From NCBI GenBank assembly GCA_910584095.1, contig CAJTYU010000016.1, positions 7,306 through 71,305 of the forward strand: a stretch of DNA of 64,000 nt, written 5' to 3'. Shown here piece by piece: positions 8,526-18,216 of this stretch. The DNA is from an uncultured Dorea sp. (GTDB lineage Bacteria; Bacillota; Clostridia; Lachnospirales; Lachnospiraceae). The notes under the pieces are model-generated. The model searched no databases. It worked only from the letters and a program-made list of their open reading frames with translations, and was not told the DNA's origin. The translations under genes were made by a program, and so were the position numbers. Each line of letters opens with the position of its first letter. Positions within the stretch are counted from its first letter, which is position 1.

Positions 8526-9206
8526 TTAATTTCCTGTAGGGATATATGGGCGGATTGCTCCGGCTACGTTGCTGATCGGCATTGTCTGGAGCCAGATTCT
8601 TCCGGGTCCGGTAATTATTGTGTTGAAAAGACCTTCCCCGCCAAAGAGAATGTTCTTCATACCGGGAACGGACTGGATATCCATGCTGCAAGTCGCTTCC
8701 ATGGCGGCTAGATGTCCAGTATCAATGATAATCTGCTGTCCGGGCTGAAGAGTGTATTCTATTACATGTCCGTCAAATTCTGCAAAGGCTATGCCTTGCC
8801 CGCTGATCCGCTGCATAATGAAGCCTTCGCCGCCGAACAGGCCGGCTCCTATTTTCTTGCGGAAATGAACGGAGAGGGTTACTCCCGCTTCGCTGGCAAG
8901 AAATGCTTTTTTCTGGAAAATCATATCGTTTCCGGGGGTGATATGGAATGCCCGGATGGACCCCGGGAAGCTGGATGCAAATGCAATCATTCCTGTGCCG
9001 CCCTGAGCAGTGTAGATATTCTGGAACATTTTCTCGCCGGAAAAAGCCCGGCCTACCGCTCTTCCCAGGCCGCCACCGCTGGTGGTTTCCATCTTCATAT
9101 TGGGGGACATCCATGACATGGCGCCGCCTTCGGTGATCATCTTTTCTCCTGATTCCAGCTCGCAGATTACGACTGGCAGAGTTTCTCCCTGTATCTGATA
9201 TTTCAT
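8526..9206 (-). CDS. AIM24 (TIGR00266/DUF124) family protein
   Basis: A 226-residue protein with the family pattern: MKYQIQGETLPVVICELESG, then GAMSWMSPNMKMET, a glycine-rich GGGLGRAVGRAFSGE turn, GGTGMIAFASSFPGSI and, near the end, GGEGLFNTIITGPGRIWLQT. These are cytosolic double-psi/TRAP-like beta-barrel proteins of unsettled function, named after a mitochondrial homologue. AGAGGTG lies a few bases before the start. It runs in the same direction as queT but is separated by 158 bases with a queT promoter in between, so it is probably its own unit. No enzymatic motif is visible. Confidence 0.9.
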   Translation of the reverse strand: MKYQIQGETLPVVICELESGEKMITEGGAMSWMSPNMKMETTSGGGLGRAVGRAFSGEKMFQNIYTAQGGTGMIAFASSFPGSIRAFHITPGNDMIFQKKAFLASEAGVTLSVHFRKKIGAGLFGGEGFIMQRISGQGIAFAEFDGHVIEYTLQPGQQIIIDTGHLAAMEATCSMDIQSVPGMKNILFGGEGLFNTIITGPGRIWLQTMPISNVAGAIRPYIPTGN

Positions 9207-9342
9207 AAGGACACCTCTTTCGTTTTTTCTTTTATTATAGTATATTTGGAGTTCAGAGTAAATGAGAAGATGCTATAATCCGGCGGCGAAAAATATAGTT
9301 TTGTTTTATGGGCAGAAGGGGGTACATGAAAGGGATATTCTG

Positions 9343-9351
9343 TGCTATACT
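9343..9351 (+). promoter_or_regulatory. Extended -10 promoter upstream of asnS
   Basis: TGCTATACT is an extended -10 with no convincing -35. The 9207-9440 gap holds no T-box or other recognisable leader; a small open frame there (9262-9450) looks accidental. Confidence 0.4.
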
Positions 9352-9440
9352 AAGGAAGAAAAGCTTTTGAGGCAGAAAATTAAAGTGCGGGAAGAGTTAC
9401 GAGAAAACGATATTATGATTTTAGAAGGAGTTATTATAGT

Positions 9441-10832
9441 ATGGATTTGATAACGATTAGGGAATTGTATAAGAATCAGGATGAATATTTGGACAAGCAG
9501 ATAAGGATAGGAGGATGGGTACGGAGCATCCGCGACTCTAAGACATTTGGATTTATTGTGGTGAACGACGGAACCTATTTTCAGCCGCTCCAAGTGGTAT
9601 ACAGCGACAAATTAGATAATTTTGCAGAGATTTCTAAATTAAATGTAGGGGCGGCGGTCATTGCTGCCGGGACGTTGGTTGCAACGCCTCAGGCAAAACA
9701 GCCCTTTGAGATTCAGGCGGATGAGGTGACGGTTGAAGGCGCTTCTGCCCCGGATTATCCGCTGCAGAAGAAGCGCCATGGTTTTGAGTATCTTCGGACG
9801 ATCACGCATCTTAGGCCGAGAACGAATACCTTTCAGGCAGTATTCCGCGTCCGTTCGCTGGCGGCTTACGCATTCCATAAGTTTTTCCAGGAGAGGGGCT
9901 TTGTGTATGTGCATACGCCGCTGATTACCGCAAGCGACTGCGAGGGAGCCGGGGAGATGTTTAGGGTAACGACGCTGGATATGGACAATCTTCCGAAGAA
10001 GGATAGCGGAAGTATTGATTATACGCGGGATTTCTTTGGAAAAGAGACGAGCCTTACCGTAAGCGGGCAGCTTAACGGAGAGACTTACGCGCAGGCATTC
10101 CGCAATATTTATACATTTGGGCCGACCTTCCGTGCAGAGAACTCCAATACCACCCGGCATGCGGCGGAGTTCTGGATGATCGAGCCGGAGATGGCGTTTG
10201 CGGACTTGAATGATAATATGGAAATCGCAGAAGCGATGCTCAAATATGTGATCAACTACGTGATGGAAGAAGCGCCGGAGGAGATGAATTTCTTTAATTC
10301 CTTTGTGGATAAGGGATTGATTGCGAGACTGCAGAATGTAGCGTCCTCTGAATTTGCAAGAATTACCTATACAGAGGCCGTAAAGCTATTAGAGAAGAAT
10401 AATGATAAATTTGAATACAAGGTGTCATGGGGGGCCGACCTGCAGACCGAACACGAACGCTATCTGACGGAAGAGGTATATAAGCGGCCGGTATTTGTAA
10501 CTGATTATCCGAAGGATATTAAGGCTTTCTATATGAAGATGAACGACGATGACAAGACCGTTGCGGCCGTAGACTGTCTGGTACCCGGAATCGGTGAAAT
10601 TATCGGCGGAAGCCAAAGGGAAGATAATTACGAGAAGCTGGAAAAGCGTATGAAAGAATTGGGCCTTAAGACTGAGGACTATCAATTCTATATGGATCTG
10701 CGCAAATATGGCTCCACAAGACACTCCGGCTTTGGTCTTGGTTTTGAGCGCTGTATTATGTATCTGACCGGAATGGGCAATATCCGCGACGTAATCCCAT
10801 TCCCGCGTACTGTAAATAACTGCGATTTATAA
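9441..10832 (+). CDS. asnS: Asparagine--tRNA ligase
   Basis: A 463-residue class II aminoacyl-tRNA synthetase that charges tRNA-Asn. An N-terminal OB-fold anticodon domain (about 15-105, [24 protein letters not shown]) leads into the catalytic core: motif 2 is [25 protein letters not shown] and motif 3 is [27 protein letters not shown]. AsnRS rather than AspRS is indicated by the [21 protein letters not shown] wording and the length. AGAAGGAG lies 9-10 bases before ATG. A tRNA-Asn gene is present at 49322, far away. Confidence 0.96.
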   Translation: MDLITIRELYKNQDEYLDKQIRIGGWVRSIRDSKTFGFIVVNDGTYFQPLQVVYSDKLDNFAEISKLNVGAAVIAAGTLVATPQAKQPFEIQADEVTVEGASAPDYPLQKKRHGFEYLRTITHLRPRTNTFQAVFRVRSLAAYAFHKFFQERGFVYVHTPLITASDCEGAGEMFRVTTLDMDNLPKKDSGSIDYTRDFFGKETSLTVSGQLNGETYAQAFRNIYTFGPTFRAENSNTTRHAAEFWMIEPEMAFADLNDNMEIAEAMLKYVINYVMEEAPEEMNFFNSFVDKGLIARLQNVASSEFARITYTEAVKLLEKNNDKFEYKVSWGADLQTEHERYLTEEVYKRPVFVTDYPKDIKAFYMKMNDDDKTVAAVDCLVPGIGEIIGGSQREDNYEKLEKRMKELGLKTEDYQFYMDLRKYGSTRHSGFGLGFERCIMYLTGMGNIRDVIPFPRTVNNCDL

Positions 10833-10883
10833 ACCAGCGCTACTGCGCCGCGGGAAAATGACTTCAGATAAGGAGGGGACAGT

Positions 10884-11573
10884 ATGAATATATTGGTTGT
10901 AGATGATGAGAAGGAGATTGCAGACGTTATCGAGCTGTATCTTCAGAATGATCAGTATTCGGTATTCAAATATTATACAGGCGAAGAAGCGCTTCACTGT
11001 ATATCTGACAAGAAGATTGATCTTGCGATTCTGGACGTAATGCTTCCAGACATAGACGGCTTCCAGATTCTGAAGAAGATACGGGAGAAATATACTTTTC
11101 CGGTGATTATGCTGACGGCAAAGACAGAATATATGGATAAGATTACCGGTCTAACCATGGGCGCGGATGATTATATTCCAAAACCGTTCAATCCGTTGGA
11201 GCTGATAGCGAGGGTGAAGGCGCAGCTTAGGCGTTATACCCAGTATAATGACGGCGGCAAGGATGCGGGGGATGTGATTGATTTTGGCGGGCTTTTCTTA
11301 AACCGCACCTCTCACGAGTGCGTCTATAACGAGGTTTCGCTGACTTTAACGCCGATTGAGTTTGATATCCTGTGGCTGCTGTGCGAAAACCGGGGCAAGG
11401 TAATCAGCTCGGAGGAGCTGTTTGAGAAGGTATGGAATGAGAAGTATTACAAGAACAGCAATAACACAGTTATGGTGCATATCCGGCATCTCAGAGAGAA
11501 GCTGAGCGCGCCTACGGGCAATTCGGACTTTATTAAGACCGTGTGGGGAGTAGGGTATAAAGTTGAAGAATAG
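10884..11573 (+). CDS. VanR-family response regulator
   Basis: A 229-residue OmpR-class regulator: acidic residues D7/D8, phospho-acceptor D51 in AILDVMLPDIDGF, T-A-K in VIMLTAKTE, and a winged helix with LTPIEFDILWLLCENRGKVISSEELFEKVWNE, ending VWGVGYKVEE. This wording is that of VanR-like regulators. The strong AAGGAGGGG site (about 10872) supports the start. Its last 11 bases overlap the kinase gene, giving translational coupling. No vanHAX-type genes are nearby, so it should not be read as a glycopeptide-resistance determinant. Confidence 0.93.
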   Translation: MNILVVDDEKEIADVIELYLQNDQYSVFKYYTGEEALHCISDKKIDLAILDVMLPDIDGFQILKKIREKYTFPVIMLTAKTEYMDKITGLTMGADDYIPKPFNPLELIARVKAQLRRYTQYNDGGKDAGDVIDFGGLFLNRTSHECVYNEVSLTLTPIEFDILWLLCENRGKVISSEELFEKVWNEKYYKNSNNTVMVHIRHLREKLSAPTGNSDFIKTVWGVGYKVEE

Positions 11574-12789
11574 TTATCGTAAGCTGAAATTTAGCATTTT
11601 ATTGCAGACAGTGCTGATTACGGCTCTGACTGTACTGGTTGGCGGTTTTCTTCTGAACTATGTTATAGATGGGATATACAATGATTCGTTTGCGACAGCG
11701 TTTGTGGAATTTTTGGTTTCCCTTCACATGGAAGAAAAAACCGCCATTGATTTATATTGGAAGCTGATTGGAAATAACAAGATATTTTTTATGATTGTGG
11801 GTTTCCTTCTTCTTTTTGCGCTGTTTTTCTACATCGCTCTATCCCAGATGACCAGATATTTAGATCAGGTCGGCGATGGAATCGAGAATATTTTATCGGA
11901 ATCCTCGGAGCCGATTCATTTGATTACAGAGTTAAAGCCGATTGAGATCCGGCTGAATGAGATTAAGGCTACGCTGAAAAGGCAGGAACTGGAGGCGGTT
12001 GAGAGCGAGAAGCGCAAAAATGATATGGTACTGTTTTTGGCCCATGACCTGAAGACTCCGCTGACGTCGGTGGTGGCATATCTGACAATGCTTGACGGCC
12101 ATCCGGATATGCCGATGGAGGAACGGGCAAAATATACCCATATTTCTCTGGAAAAAGCGGTCCGTCTGGGGGAACTGATCAATGAATTTTTTGATATTAC
12201 CAAGTTCAGCCTTCAGGAATTTGAATTAGAGCCGGTAGAACTGAATCTTTCTATGATGCTGGAGCAGATTGCAGACGAGCTTTATGGAGTTCTTCAGGAG
12301 AAGCGTCTTACCTGCGAGGTAGAAGCGGATGAGAATTTGGAGGTGGAAGGCGATCCGGATAAGCTTGCCAGAGTATTTGATAATCTTCTCAGAAATGCAA
12401 TTGCCTATTGCTACGAAAATACGACGATTGGCATTGCCGCCCATATGAAGCGGGGAGATGTGGAGATTATTTTCCGTAATGAGGGAAAGAAGATTCCGGG
12501 AGCCAAGCTTCAGACCATATTTGAGAAATTTTACAGGCTGGATGATTCCCGCTCTACAGAAACCGGAGGAGCGGGGCTTGGGCTGGCGATTGCAAGAGAG
12601 ATCGTGGAGCTCCACGGGGGGCGGATTATTGCGAAGAGCGACGATGAGAAGACGCAGTTTGTAGTAACTCTGCCGTCGAAGAAAAAACAGGAAGAAGGAT
12701 TAGAACATGAAGTTCATACACATTGCAGACGTACACTTAGGGGCAAAGCCGGACGCCGGAAGAACATACAGCGCAAAAAGAGAAAGTGA
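11563..12789 (+). CDS. VanS-like sensor histidine kinase with out-of-frame tail
   Basis: A 408-residue kinase starting at a TTG inside the end of the regulator gene (GGAGTAGGG upstream). Two membrane segments (about 10-30 and 70-92) flank a short extracellular loop. HisKA has H161 in LFLAHDLKTPLTSVVAYL; the ATPase has NLLRNAIAYC and GGAGLGLAIAREIVELHGG. The natural end should be near residue 380 (FVVTLPSKKKQEE). Instead the frame continues for about 28 basic residues through the start of the downstream nuclease gene, an 83-base overlap. The tail (HTHCRRTLRGKAGRR) looks like read-through after loss of a stop codon. Confidence 0.9.
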   Translation: MKNSYRKLKFSILLQTVLITALTVLVGGFLLNYVIDGIYNDSFATAFVEFLVSLHMEEKTAIDLYWKLIGNNKIFFMIVGFLLLFALFFYIALSQMTRYLDQVGDGIENILSESSEPIHLITELKPIEIRLNEIKATLKRQELEAVESEKRKNDMVLFLAHDLKTPLTSVVAYLTMLDGHPDMPMEERAKYTHISLEKAVRLGELINEFFDITKFSLQEFELEPVELNLSMMLEQIADELYGVLQEKRLTCEVEADENLEVEGDPDKLARVFDNLLRNAIAYCYENTTIGIAAHMKRGDVEIIFRNEGKKIPGAKLQTIFEKFYRLDDSRSTETGGAGLGLAIAREIVELHGGRIIAKSDDEKTQFVVTLPSKKKQEEGLEHEVHTHCRRTLRGKAGRRKNIQRKKRK

Positions 12790-13762
12790 GATATGGGACA
12801 GCTTTGGCAAGGTAATTCGGATGTGTGAGGAGGAACAAGCAGAGCTTTTGCTGATAGCCGGTGATTTGTTCCACAGACAGCCGCTTTTGAGAGAACTGAA
12901 GGAAGTGGATTATCTGTTTGGAACTCTGAGCAGGACGCAGGTGGTACTGATGGCGGGGAATCATGATTATATTAGGAAGGAATCCTATTACCGTACATTC
13001 ACTTGGAGCCCGAATGTACATATGATTTTAAGCAGCGATATCAGCTGTGTAGAATTGAAAGAGCTTAATACGGCGGTTTATGGTCTCAGCTATTATGCAA
13101 AAGAAAGGGAGGAAACCCTGTACGAACAGATTCGGCTGAGAGATAACTGCAGATACCGTATACTGCTTGCCCATGGCGGAGACGAGAAGCATCTGCCGTT
13201 TCGCAAGGCAGAAGTGGACAAGGCTGGGTTTGACTATGTGGCGCTTGGACATATCCATAAGCCGCAGGAGTTGATTCATGGCCGGATGTTCTACGCGGGG
13301 GCGTTAGAACCGACGGATAAAAATGATACGGGTCAGCATGGAGCGGTAAAGGGGCTTTTGAACGAGAACGGATGTAAGGCTAGGTTTGTAACTCTGGCTT
13401 CTAGAGAATATATTCATATGGAGCTGGAGGTGGAAGAGGAGACGACGGGCTTCGGACTGCGCGCACAGATAGAGCGGGAGATCCGTAAAAGGGGCATTCA
13501 GAATATTTATAAGATTACGCTGAAGGGGTTCAAGAACCCGGAGGCGCAGTTTGACCTGAATCAAATGGATCCTTTTGGAAATGTGATAGAGATTGCAGAT
13601 AATACAAGGCTGGCATTTGATTTTGTAAAGCTGCTTGCAGCAAACAGGGATAATCTTCTGGGAAAATATATCGAAGGTTTTGGGGATGCGGAGCCTGACA
13701 GTGTGGAATATGAGGCGTTATGCGCGGGAGTTCAGGCGCTTTTGGAGACGAGGAGAGGTTAA
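12707..13762 (+). CDS. SbcD/YhaO-like DNA repair exonuclease
   Basis: A 351-residue calcineurin-like metallophosphoesterase of the SbcD/Mre11 type. The metal-binding motifs are in order: FIHIADVHLG (D8, H10), LLIAGDLFHRQ, LMAGNHDYI, LLAHGGDE and VALGHIHKP. The C-terminal capping region is short. The length and the partner gene that follows immediately resemble Bacillus YhaO/YhaN more than full SbcCD. Expected role: nuclease acting on DNA ends together with the next ATPase. Its start lies inside the upstream kinase gene (GAAGAAGGA then ATG at 12707), so it is translationally coupled to it. Confidence 0.88.
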   Translation: MKFIHIADVHLGAKPDAGRTYSAKRESEIWDSFGKVIRMCEEEQAELLLIAGDLFHRQPLLRELKEVDYLFGTLSRTQVVLMAGNHDYIRKESYYRTFTWSPNVHMILSSDISCVELKELNTAVYGLSYYAKEREETLYEQIRLRDNCRYRILLAHGGDEKHLPFRKAEVDKAGFDYVALGHIHKPQELIHGRMFYAGALEPTDKNDTGQHGAVKGLLNENGCKARFVTLASREYIHMELEVEEETTGFGLRAQIEREIRKRGIQNIYKITLKGFKNPEAQFDLNQMDPFGNVIEIADNTRLAFDFVKLLAANRDNLLGKYIEGFGDAEPDSVEYEALCAGVQALLETRRG

Positions 13763-13764
13763 AT

Positions 13765-15336
13765 ATGAGGCTGCTGGAGCTGAATATAAAGAATTTTGGC
13801 AAATTTCAGAATAGAAGTATTAGACTCCATGATGGATTGCAGCTTATCTGCGGAGAAAATGAAGCGGGAAAATCAACGATACATACATTTATCCGGGCGA
13901 TGCTGTTTGGATTGGAGCGCAAGCGGGGAAGAGGCTCGGCGAACGATACTTTTTCTAGATATGAGCCTTGGGAAAATGGAAATTATTATGCCGGGGCTTT
14001 AAGGTTTGAGTGCGGAGGCAAGCGGTTTTGCCTGCAGCGGAATTTTGACAAGTATTCAAAGAAAGCGCTGCTGGTGTGCGAGACTGACGGAGAGGAAATG
14101 TCTGTGGAGGAAGGAGACCTTGACATGCTTCTTGACGGACTTGCGGAAGCTTCCTATGAAAATACATTGTATATCGGGCAGCTTCGCGCGCCTGCCGGTC
14201 AGACGCTGGCGGCAGAACTTAAAAACTATGCCGCCGGGTATTATATGACGGGCGACAGCGATATCAATCTTTCCAGCGCGCTGGAGAATCTGGCTCTGAA
14301 CAGAAAGGCGGTTGACAGGGAGGTAAAGCAGGTTCTTCTTGAGAAACAGAAAAAGCGGGAGTCGGTAGAACAGGAAGCCTCTTATATATGGAGGGAGCTT
14401 CATTATATAGACGATAAGATTGAGGCGCTCCGGGAAGAACTTGAACTGCGGAATGTGAAGAAGGAGGAAAAACCGCAGGAGGATGAGATGGAAAATGAAT
14501 GGGTAAAAAGACGCTTTACGGACGTGCTGCGCCCGGCGAAATGGAGGGTACATCCGATTGAGATTCTAGTGATCTTTGGGATAATTATCCTTGCCTTTAC
14601 GCTGCTTCCTAATCCGTTAAATTCCTTTGTTACAGTGGTAGTTGCTCTTCTTGGCGCAATCTACATTTGGAATCGGATGAAGATTGGGAGACGGGAGCGG
14701 GAGACGGAAGCTGAGGAAATTCTGGAGAGAGCCGGGACGGAAGAAGAACTGGCGTCTACGGAAAAGCTGATATGGGAACTGGAGCATCTGACCGAAGATA
14801 GGAAGGAAAAGCAGGTGGAGTACGACAATCTTCAGGAACTGCTTCAGGAACAGGATGAACTGGGCGGCGATTATTTAAAACTGGACAGGAAAAAGGAGGC
14901 CCTGCTTCTTGCAGAAAAGCGTTTGGGAGAGGTCTCTGGCGCTATGCAGAGGGAACTGACGGCGAGATTAAACAGGAGGGCTTCTGAAATTATAAAGACA
15001 ATAACCAGCGGGAAATACGAGATGCTTACAGCGGATGAGAATCTGCATATGGGTCTTTTTTATGAGGGAAGGTATGTATCGATGGAACAGGTCAGCCAAG
15101 GAACCGTGGAGCAGATTTATTTTGCCCTTCGCATGGCGGCGGCCGAACTCCTCTATGAAGAGGATTATCCGGTGATACTGGACGATACGTTTGCTTTTTA
15201 TGACGACGTCCGTCTGGAGCAGACACTAAGGTGGCTTGCAGGGTGCGGGCGTCAGGTTATTTTATTTTCATGCCAGAAGAGGGAAGAAGAGATTTTAAAA
15301 AGGAATGGGATTTGTTATGCAAAGACAATTTTATAG
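13765..15336 (+). CDS. YhaN-like SMC-type ATPase, short form with membrane segments
   Basis: 523 residues. Walker A is GENEAGKSTIHTF near residue 35; the signature is VSQGTVEQIYFALRMAAAELL, Walker B is YPVILDDTFAFYD, then VILFSCQKREEEI. Between them is a short coiled-coil arm with two hydrophobic segments (about 267-305), as in YhaN-type proteins, which are much longer in Bacillus (around 960 residues). Start at 13765 after GAGAGG, two bases after the nuclease stop; an in-frame upstream start would overlap the nuclease. Expected to form an SbcCD/Rad50-like complex at the membrane with the preceding gene. Its end overlaps the MATE gene by 20 bases. Confidence 0.85.
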   Translation: MRLLELNIKNFGKFQNRSIRLHDGLQLICGENEAGKSTIHTFIRAMLFGLERKRGRGSANDTFSRYEPWENGNYYAGALRFECGGKRFCLQRNFDKYSKKALLVCETDGEEMSVEEGDLDMLLDGLAEASYENTLYIGQLRAPAGQTLAAELKNYAAGYYMTGDSDINLSSALENLALNRKAVDREVKQVLLEKQKKRESVEQEASYIWRELHYIDDKIEALREELELRNVKKEEKPQEDEMENEWVKRRFTDVLRPAKWRVHPIEILVIFGIIILAFTLLPNPLNSFVTVVVALLGAIYIWNRMKIGRRERETEAEEILERAGTEEELASTEKLIWELEHLTEDRKEKQVEYDNLQELLQEQDELGGDYLKLDRKKEALLLAEKRLGEVSGAMQRELTARLNRRASEIIKTITSGKYEMLTADENLHMGLFYEGRYVSMEQVSQGTVEQIYFALRMAAAELLYEEDYPVILDDTFAFYDDVRLEQTLRWLAGCGRQVILFSCQKREEEILKRNGICYAKTIL

Positions 15337-16672
15337 ACAGATATGGAAGCTGATTGCTCCTATTGTAATTCAGAACCTGCTCAGCGCGGCAGTAAATTCG
15401 GCGGATGTGGTGATGCTCAATTATGTAGGGCAGTCGGCAATTTCCGCCGTTTCCCTTGCGGCGCAGTATGCGCAGATACTGTTTATGTTTTTCTATGGGC
15501 TGGGCACGGGAGCGAGTATCCTGTGCGCACAGTATTACGGGAAGGGAGAATGGGAGCCGATTCGTGCGATAGAAGGGATTGCGATGCGAATTTCCCTGAC
15601 AGCGTCTCTGGCGTTTGCCATAGCGGCAATTACGATTCCGGGGCAGATGATGAAGCTGTTTACCAATGACGCTGAGCTGATCAGACTGGGAACAGGGTAT
15701 CTTAGGATCATGAGTATCGCTTATCTATGCTGGGGCATAATAGAGGTATATCTGGCGATTTTAAGAAGCGTGGGAAAAGCAGTGGCTGCGATGTTAATGA
15801 ACGTGTTGGCTTTTTCTCTGAATATTGTTTTAAATGCGGTATTTATTTTTGGATTGTTTGGGGCTCCGAAACTGGGAGTCATAGGCGTTGCGATTGCGAC
15901 TTCGGCGTCCCGTGCGGCGGAGCTTGCGGCATGTATTATCGTATCCGCGAGGACAAAGGAGATCAAATTGAAGCCTTCATACATGCTTATACGCAGTAAG
16001 CTGCTTTTTCAGGATTTTGTTAAGCTTGCAGTTCCGGCTCTGCTGAATGACGTGCTTTGGGGCGTGGCATTCTCTATGTATTCGGTAATTATCGGACATC
16101 TCGGCACCGATGCGGTTGCGGCAAATTCTTTGGTTACAGTAGTGCGTAACTTTGGAACGGTATTCTGCTTCGGCGTGGCGAGTGCGGGCGGCATTCTGGT
16201 GGGTAATGTGCTGGGAGAGAACAAGATTGAAAAGGCGAGGGATTATACCTCGCGAGTGCTGAGACTGACTGTGATAACAGGCATTATAGGCGGATTGGTG
16301 GTTCTGGCTATTACGCCGCTGGTGCTTCGGTTTGCAGACTTATCGGATACGGCTATGGAGTATCTGAAGGTGATGCTGCTGATTAACAGTTATTATGTAA
16401 TAGGAATTGCAGTAAATACCACCTTGATAGCGGGAATTTTCCGGGCGGGCGGAGACAGCAGGTTTGGCTGTATCTGCGACGGGATTACAATGTGGTGTTA
16501 TGCGGTGCCTCTTGGATTTTTTGCGGCATTTGTGTTAAAACTTCCGGTACTGTGGGTATATTTTCTGCTGTGTACTGATGAGTTTGCAAAATGGCCGGCG
16601 GTAATCCGCAGGTACCGAAGCGGAAAATGGCTGAATAATATCACGAGGGATAATTTGTTTGAAGAGGCATAA
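15317..16672 (+). CDS. MATE-family efflux transporter
   Basis: A 451-residue protein with about 12 hydrophobic segments and the MATE/DinF two-fold repeat: YRQIWKLIAPIVIQNLLSAAVNSADVVMLNYVGQSAISAVSLA at the start, and AVPALLNDVLWGVAFSMYSVIIGHLGTDAVAANS opening the second half. A sodium- or proton-coupled exporter of drugs or metabolites; the substrate cannot be told. Start taken at 15317 (AGGAATGGGA upstream); ATG 15305 is possible. It overlaps the ATPase gene, so it is read from the same transcript. A second, broken MATE gene lies at 61058. Confidence 0.92.
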   Translation: MQRQFYRQIWKLIAPIVIQNLLSAAVNSADVVMLNYVGQSAISAVSLAAQYAQILFMFFYGLGTGASILCAQYYGKGEWEPIRAIEGIAMRISLTASLAFAIAAITIPGQMMKLFTNDAELIRLGTGYLRIMSIAYLCWGIIEVYLAILRSVGKAVAAMLMNVLAFSLNIVLNAVFIFGLFGAPKLGVIGVAIATSASRAAELAACIIVSARTKEIKLKPSYMLIRSKLLFQDFVKLAVPALLNDVLWGVAFSMYSVIIGHLGTDAVAANSLVTVVRNFGTVFCFGVASAGGILVGNVLGENKIEKARDYTSRVLRLTVITGIIGGLVVLAITPLVLRFADLSDTAMEYLKVMLLINSYYVIGIAVNTTLIAGIFRAGGDSRFGCICDGITMWCYAVPLGFFAAFVLKLPVLWVYFLLCTDEFAKWPAVIRRYRSGKWLNNITRDNLFEEA

Positions 16673-16675
16673 AAA

Positions 16676-16716
16676 GGGCGGCCGCGCCAGTTAATCTGGA
16701 GGGGCCGCTTAAGCTT
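16676..16716. terminator. Bidirectional terminator between MATE gene and spoVG
   Basis: GCGGCC (16678-16683) pairs with GGCCGC (16703-16708), with inner CCAG/CTGG. Pyrimidine-rich U runs lie on both sides (AAGCTTTTT on plus; CCCTTTTT on minus), fitting the convergent genes. Confidence 0.6.
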
Positions 16717-16791
16717 TTTCATCCCGGCTGCCGGCAGGCAGGTAGAAAATGTTCTAGCGCTGCTGTGCCGGCATATGTTTACAGTATAAGA

Positions 16792-17064
16792 TTATTCGTC
16801 ATCTGGCGCCTGCATTGCTGTCTCAAACTTATCAAGAATTATGCCCTGAATTTTGTCTCTCGTACTAGAATTGATGGGATGCGCAACATCCTTGTATTCT
16901 CCGGCTGCAGTCTTTTTGCTTGGCATGGCAATAAAAAGACCCTTTTCCCCTTCAATAACTTTGATGTCATGCACTACGAATTCCTCATCCATAGTAATCG
17001 AAACCACTGCTTTCAGCTTCCCCTCTTTTGCTACCTTGCGTACACGTACATCTGTAATCTGCAT
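16792..17064 (-). CDS. spoVG: Septation/sporulation regulator SpoVG
   Basis: A 90-residue protein matching SpoVG along its whole length: [46 protein letters not shown] and [15 protein letters not shown]. SpoVG is a small nucleic-acid-binding regulator linking cell division, sporulation and envelope or virulence traits in Firmicutes. Here it is the last gene after glgC and glgD, 36 bases after the glgD stop, so it is probably co-transcribed with glycogen synthesis genes. The preceding GGAAAGGAG supports the start. An internal promoter was not identified. Confidence 0.96.
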   Translation of the reverse strand: MQITDVRVRKVAKEGKLKAVVSITMDEEFVVHDIKVIEGEKGLFIAMPSKKTAAGEYKDVAHPINSSTRDKIQGIILDKFETAMQAPDDE

Positions 17065-17100
17065 CGCGTATCCAGCTCCTTTCCAAGGACCGTTACATTA

Positions 17101-18216
17101 TCATATATACCGGTCTTCCTTTTGTGCCACTATCTTCACAGCATTTTCGCCAACATGACGGGTATTTGCTCGGATTGTATCTTTGCTTTCTACAATACAG
17201 TTTTCGATGTAAGTATTATCTCCCAAATAAACATCGTTCAAAATGATTGAGTTCTTGATTACACAATTATTACCTACAAATACTTTCTTAAATAAGACAG
17301 AGTTCTCAACGGTGCCGTTAATAATGCATCCGCTGGCCACAAGGCTGTTCCTTACCACTGACCCGGGATTATATTTTGCCGGCGGCAGGTCGCTGACCTT
17401 GGAATAAATACTTGGATATTCTTTAAAGAAATACTGTCTCACGTCCGGCTTCAAAAAATCCATGTTCGTCCGGTAATACGCGTCAACGGTTGCAATGTTG
17501 CTCCAATAGCTGTTTATCTTATAACCATATATCTTCTTCAGATTTTTATACCTGATCAAAATATCGGTTACAAAATCAAATCGTCCTTCCTCCGCGCACC
17601 GCTCGACCAATTCGATGAGGTCGAGCCTCTTGATTATATATATGCCGGTGGAAATCGTGCGGGATTGTGCAATCATCGGTTTCTCTTCGAATTCATGCAC
17701 TCTCATTTCTTCATCCATCTTTAGGGTTCCGAAGCGGCTGGCGTCCTCAAGAGGGTTCAGCTCTGTGCACACTACGGTGATGTCAGCGCCCTTAGCAATG
17801 TGGTAATCCAGCACTTGATGATAATCCATCTTGTATACCGCATCTGCCGAGGTAATAATCATGTATGTCTCGTTGCACTTTTTCAGGAAATCCATATTTT
17901 GGTAAATGGCATCTGCGGTTCCCCTAAACCAGTTGCCGTTTTCCTTTGTGATGGTCGGCGTAAATACATACAGGCCGCCGTTTTTTCTTCCAAAATCCCA
18001 CCATTTGGAGGAATTTAGATGTTCATTCAGGGAACGGGAATTGTACTGGGTCAATACGGCTACCTGCCGAATGTGGGAATTGGACATGTTGCTGAGTGCA
18101 AAATCAATTGCCCTGTAGCTTCCCGCAATAGGCATAGCCGCTACGGCGCGCCTGTTGGTAAGATCTTTCATCCGATGATTGTTGCCTCCTGCCAGAATAA
18201 TACCTGCTGCTTTCAT
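17101..18216 (-). CDS. glgD: Glucose-1-phosphate adenylyltransferase, GlgD subunit
   Basis: A 371-residue GlgD-type subunit. The nucleotidyltransferase fold starts [28 protein letters not shown], which departs from the GGxGxRL...KPA pattern of active GlgC; the C-terminal part is a left-handed beta helix ([23 protein letters not shown]). In Firmicutes GlgD pairs with GlgC and modulates the ADP-glucose pyrophosphorylase that makes ADP-glucose for glycogen. Its start overlaps the glgC stop by four bases (ATGA), so the two are translationally coupled in a fixed ratio. Confidence 0.95.
   Translation of the reverse strand: MKAAGIILAGGNNHRMKDLTNRRAVAAMPIAGSYRAIDFALSNMSNSHIRQVAVLTQYNSRSLNEHLNSSKWWDFGRKNGGLYVFTPTITKENGNWFRGTADAIYQNMDFLKKCNETYMIITSADAVYKMDYHQVLDYHIAKGADITVVCTELNPLEDASRFGTLKMDEEMRVHEFEEKPMIAQSRTISTGIYIIKRLDLIELVERCAEEGRFDFVTDILIRYKNLKKIYGYKINSYWSNIATVDAYYRTNMDFLKPDVRQYFFKEYPSIYSKVSDLPPAKYNPGSVVRNSLVASGCIINGTVENSVLFKKVFVGNNCVIKNSIILNDVYLGDNTYIENCIVESKDTIRANTRHVGENAVKIVAQKEDRYI

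Noticed and set aside
8460..9136. Several plus-strand open frames opposite the AIM24 gene
   Set aside because: They are antisense readings of a clear family gene, with no ribosome sites or family motifs.
9262..9450. Open frame of 62 codons upstream of asnS
   Set aside because: It runs through the promoter and ribosome site of asnS, has no ribosome site of its own and no recognisable sequence.
10884..12789. VanRS pair as a glycopeptide-resistance locus
   Set aside because: No vanH, vanA/B-type ligase, vanX or vanY gene is nearby; VanRS-like systems are common housekeeping regulators in Lachnospiraceae.
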